The notes beneath the pieces were generated by a model that saw only the letters and a list, made by a program, of their open reading frames with translations, did not search any database and was not told the origin of the DNA. A DNA stretch of 43,524 nucleotides from JAYODZ01 sp965662735. GTDB lineage: Bacteria > Pseudomonadota > Alphaproteobacteria > RS24. Each line of letters starts with the position of its first letter. The first letter of the stretch is position 1. Shown piece by piece: positions 42,720 through 43,524 of the stretch. The translations under genes and the position numbers were made by a program. Location of the stretch: contig CBFIIU010000017.1 in NCBI GenBank assembly GCA_965662735.1, forward strand, positions 1 to 43,524, written 5' to 3'.

Positions 42720-43043
42720 TTAATGGGCGTGCCTGGGGCGGATTTCGTAGCGCGCCCCATTAAACTCGCTGAAAATTTCTGCAACCTTGGGATGTTTTAC
42801 AGGCTCCTGACAGGTGTCGTGAAGCAAGTTTTGTTCTGATACGTAAGCGATATAGCTTCCTTCATCATTTTCGGCGAGCAAATGATAAAAGGGTTGATCT
42901 TTGCGCGGCCGGACTTCTGGAGGAATTGACTGCCACCACTCCTCAGTATTCGCGAATTCGGGGTCAACATCGAAAATGACGCCCCGAAACGGAAAAATCC
43001 GATGTTTGACGACGTCACCAATTTGAAAGCGCGCTACCTGCAT
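42720..43043 (-). CDS. hspQ: Heat shock protein HspQ
   Basis: A 107-residue small beta-barrel protein. The conserved parts are FQIGDVVKHRIFPFRGVIFDVDP, NTEEWWQSIP, DQPFYHLLAEND and IAYVSEQNLLHD. HspQ binds hemimethylated DNA in vitro and in enterobacteria acts as a specificity-enhancing factor for the Lon protease. Length matches the family. ATG 43043 has GAGAGG six bases upstream. It is divergent from the glutathione transferase and lies 37 bp before the hydrolase gene on the same strand. I could not find a convincing heat-shock promoter in the 161 bp upstream. Confidence 0.93.
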   Translation of the reverse strand: MQVARFQIGDVVKHRIFPFRGVIFDVDPEFANTEEWWQSIPPEVRPRKDQPFYHLLAENDEGSYIAYVSEQNLLHDTCQEPVKHPKVAEIFSEFNGARYEIRPRHAH

Positions 43044-43204
43044 AGAAACCTCTCATCTACTTTGTTAGGTTCTCCGTCCCTCATCATAATCTAAGAACCA
43101 AACTTTGTCTGTTGATTTTACGTGCAATCTGATGAAGTTTTGCATCTTTGAGGCTTGTCGGAAGTTTGTGACTGCCTCACAATCCCAGTCAGAGGAGTGA
43201 CCTG

Positions 43205-43524
43205 ATGAAGTTATATGTTGCAGAGCGGGCGCCAGGCCCAAACATCGCTCGGCGCTTGGTGGCTGCCAAACAGGCGCATATTGAGGAAATCATTATCGAT
43301 ATTCAAAGCGCCGAGAATCGTAAGCCGGAATTTTTGAAAACCAATCCCGCCGGCCAAGTTCCCTGTCTTGTTCTTGAGGATGGTCGGGTTATTTGCGAAG
43401 TGACCGCTATTGCCGAGTATCTTGAGGAAATAATCCCTGACCCGGTTTTGGTCGGGTCCACATCAGCTGAACGTGCCGAGACCCGCATGTGGATGCGCCG
43501 GGCCGATATTATGGTCATCACCCC
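43205..43524 (+). CDS. Glutathione S-transferase family protein, N-terminal fragment
   Basis: The first 106 codons of a gene that runs off the right edge. The N-terminal thioredoxin-like domain begins MKLYVAERAPGPNIARRL and contains NPAGQVPCLVLEDG with the cis-proline, then EVTAIAEYLEE at the glutathione gamma-glutamyl contact (usually E/D-S; here Glu-Val-Thr). The start of the helical C-terminal domain follows. ATG 43205 has GAGGAG eight bases upstream. Class and substrate cannot be decided from this part. Confidence 0.9.
   Translation, partial: MKLYVAERAPGPNIARRLVAAKQAHIEEIIIDIQSAENRKPEFLKTNPAGQVPCLVLEDGRVICEVTAIAEYLEEIIPDPVLVGSTSAERAETRMWMRRADIMVIT

Noticed and set aside
1..43524. CRISPR arrays, mobile elements, prophage, toxin-antitoxin or defence genes
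   Set aside because: No repeat-spacer pattern, transposase, integrase, tRNA-linked attachment site or defence-type domain was seen. Every sizeable open frame is a conserved chromosomal gene or its shadow.

Overview
The window is a compact housekeeping segment of an alphaproteobacterial chromosome, and almost certainly a draft or metagenome-derived scaffold. Three runs of N interrupt genes: 100, 100 and 18 bases. The taxonomic call rests on gene order and family type: uppS-cdsA-dxr-rseP-bamA-skp-lpxD-lpxA-lpxI-lpxB, the UDP-diacylglucosamine hydrolase LpxI rather than LpxH, a fused IspDF, a single-PDZ-length RseP, a LexA of the MLTKKQYELL type, and dusB-ntrB-ntrC. GC looks close to one half by eye. 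I cannot assign an order or genus.

Layout. 1-10618 (+): envelope biogenesis, covering undecaprenyl phosphate, CDP-diacylglycerol, MEP isoprenoid, site-2 protease, outer-membrane protein assembly and lipid A genes. 10670-13476 (-): gltA and gltX. 13603-15591 (+): comEC. 15645-22407 (-): a tight run ppiD-trpE-trpG-trpD-trpC-lexA. 22592-26412 (+): tpiA, secG, pyrG, kdsA. 26454-28645 (-): queC-queE-queD-queF, the route from GTP to preQ0 and preQ1 (minus GTP cyclohydrolase). 28849-32047 (+): eno, ftsB, lipA, and a COQ10/RatA gene. 32079-34293 (-): ispDF, pgpA, cinA/pncC. 34399-39230 (+): dusB-ntrB-ntrC, then an alpha-methylacyl-CoA racemase-like gene. 39274-43043 (-): hspQ, a YiiX-like cysteine hydrolase, a left-handed beta-helix acyltransferase and an orphan solute-binding protein. 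43205-end (+): the start of a glutathione S-transferase.

Genes are packed head to tail, with many 1-17 bp overlaps (uppS/cdsA, lpxD/lpxA, lpxA/lpxI, lpxI/lpxB, trpE/trpG, queC/queE, queD/queF, lipA/coq10, dusB/ntrB, ntrB/ntrC). No gene-free stretch exceeds 300 bases. The largest are queC-eno (about 203 bp), ppiD-tpiA (about 184 bp) and hspQ-gst (about 161 bp). I see no tRNA, rRNA, CRISPR array, insertion sequence, prophage gene or attachment site.

I found no clearly new multi-gene system. The items most worth a second look are: a QueD that lacks the canonical nucleophilic cysteine and the canonical C-terminal Glu yet sits in an intact queCEDF cluster; the hydrolase/acyltransferase/solute-binding trio near the right end; and several absences from an otherwise textbook alphaproteobacterial order (fabZ, the pyruvate dehydrogenase genes, moaC/moeA, ntrYX). 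A 77-bp direct repeat flanking the first N-run makes rseP look 59 codons too long and is best explained as an unmerged contig overlap.
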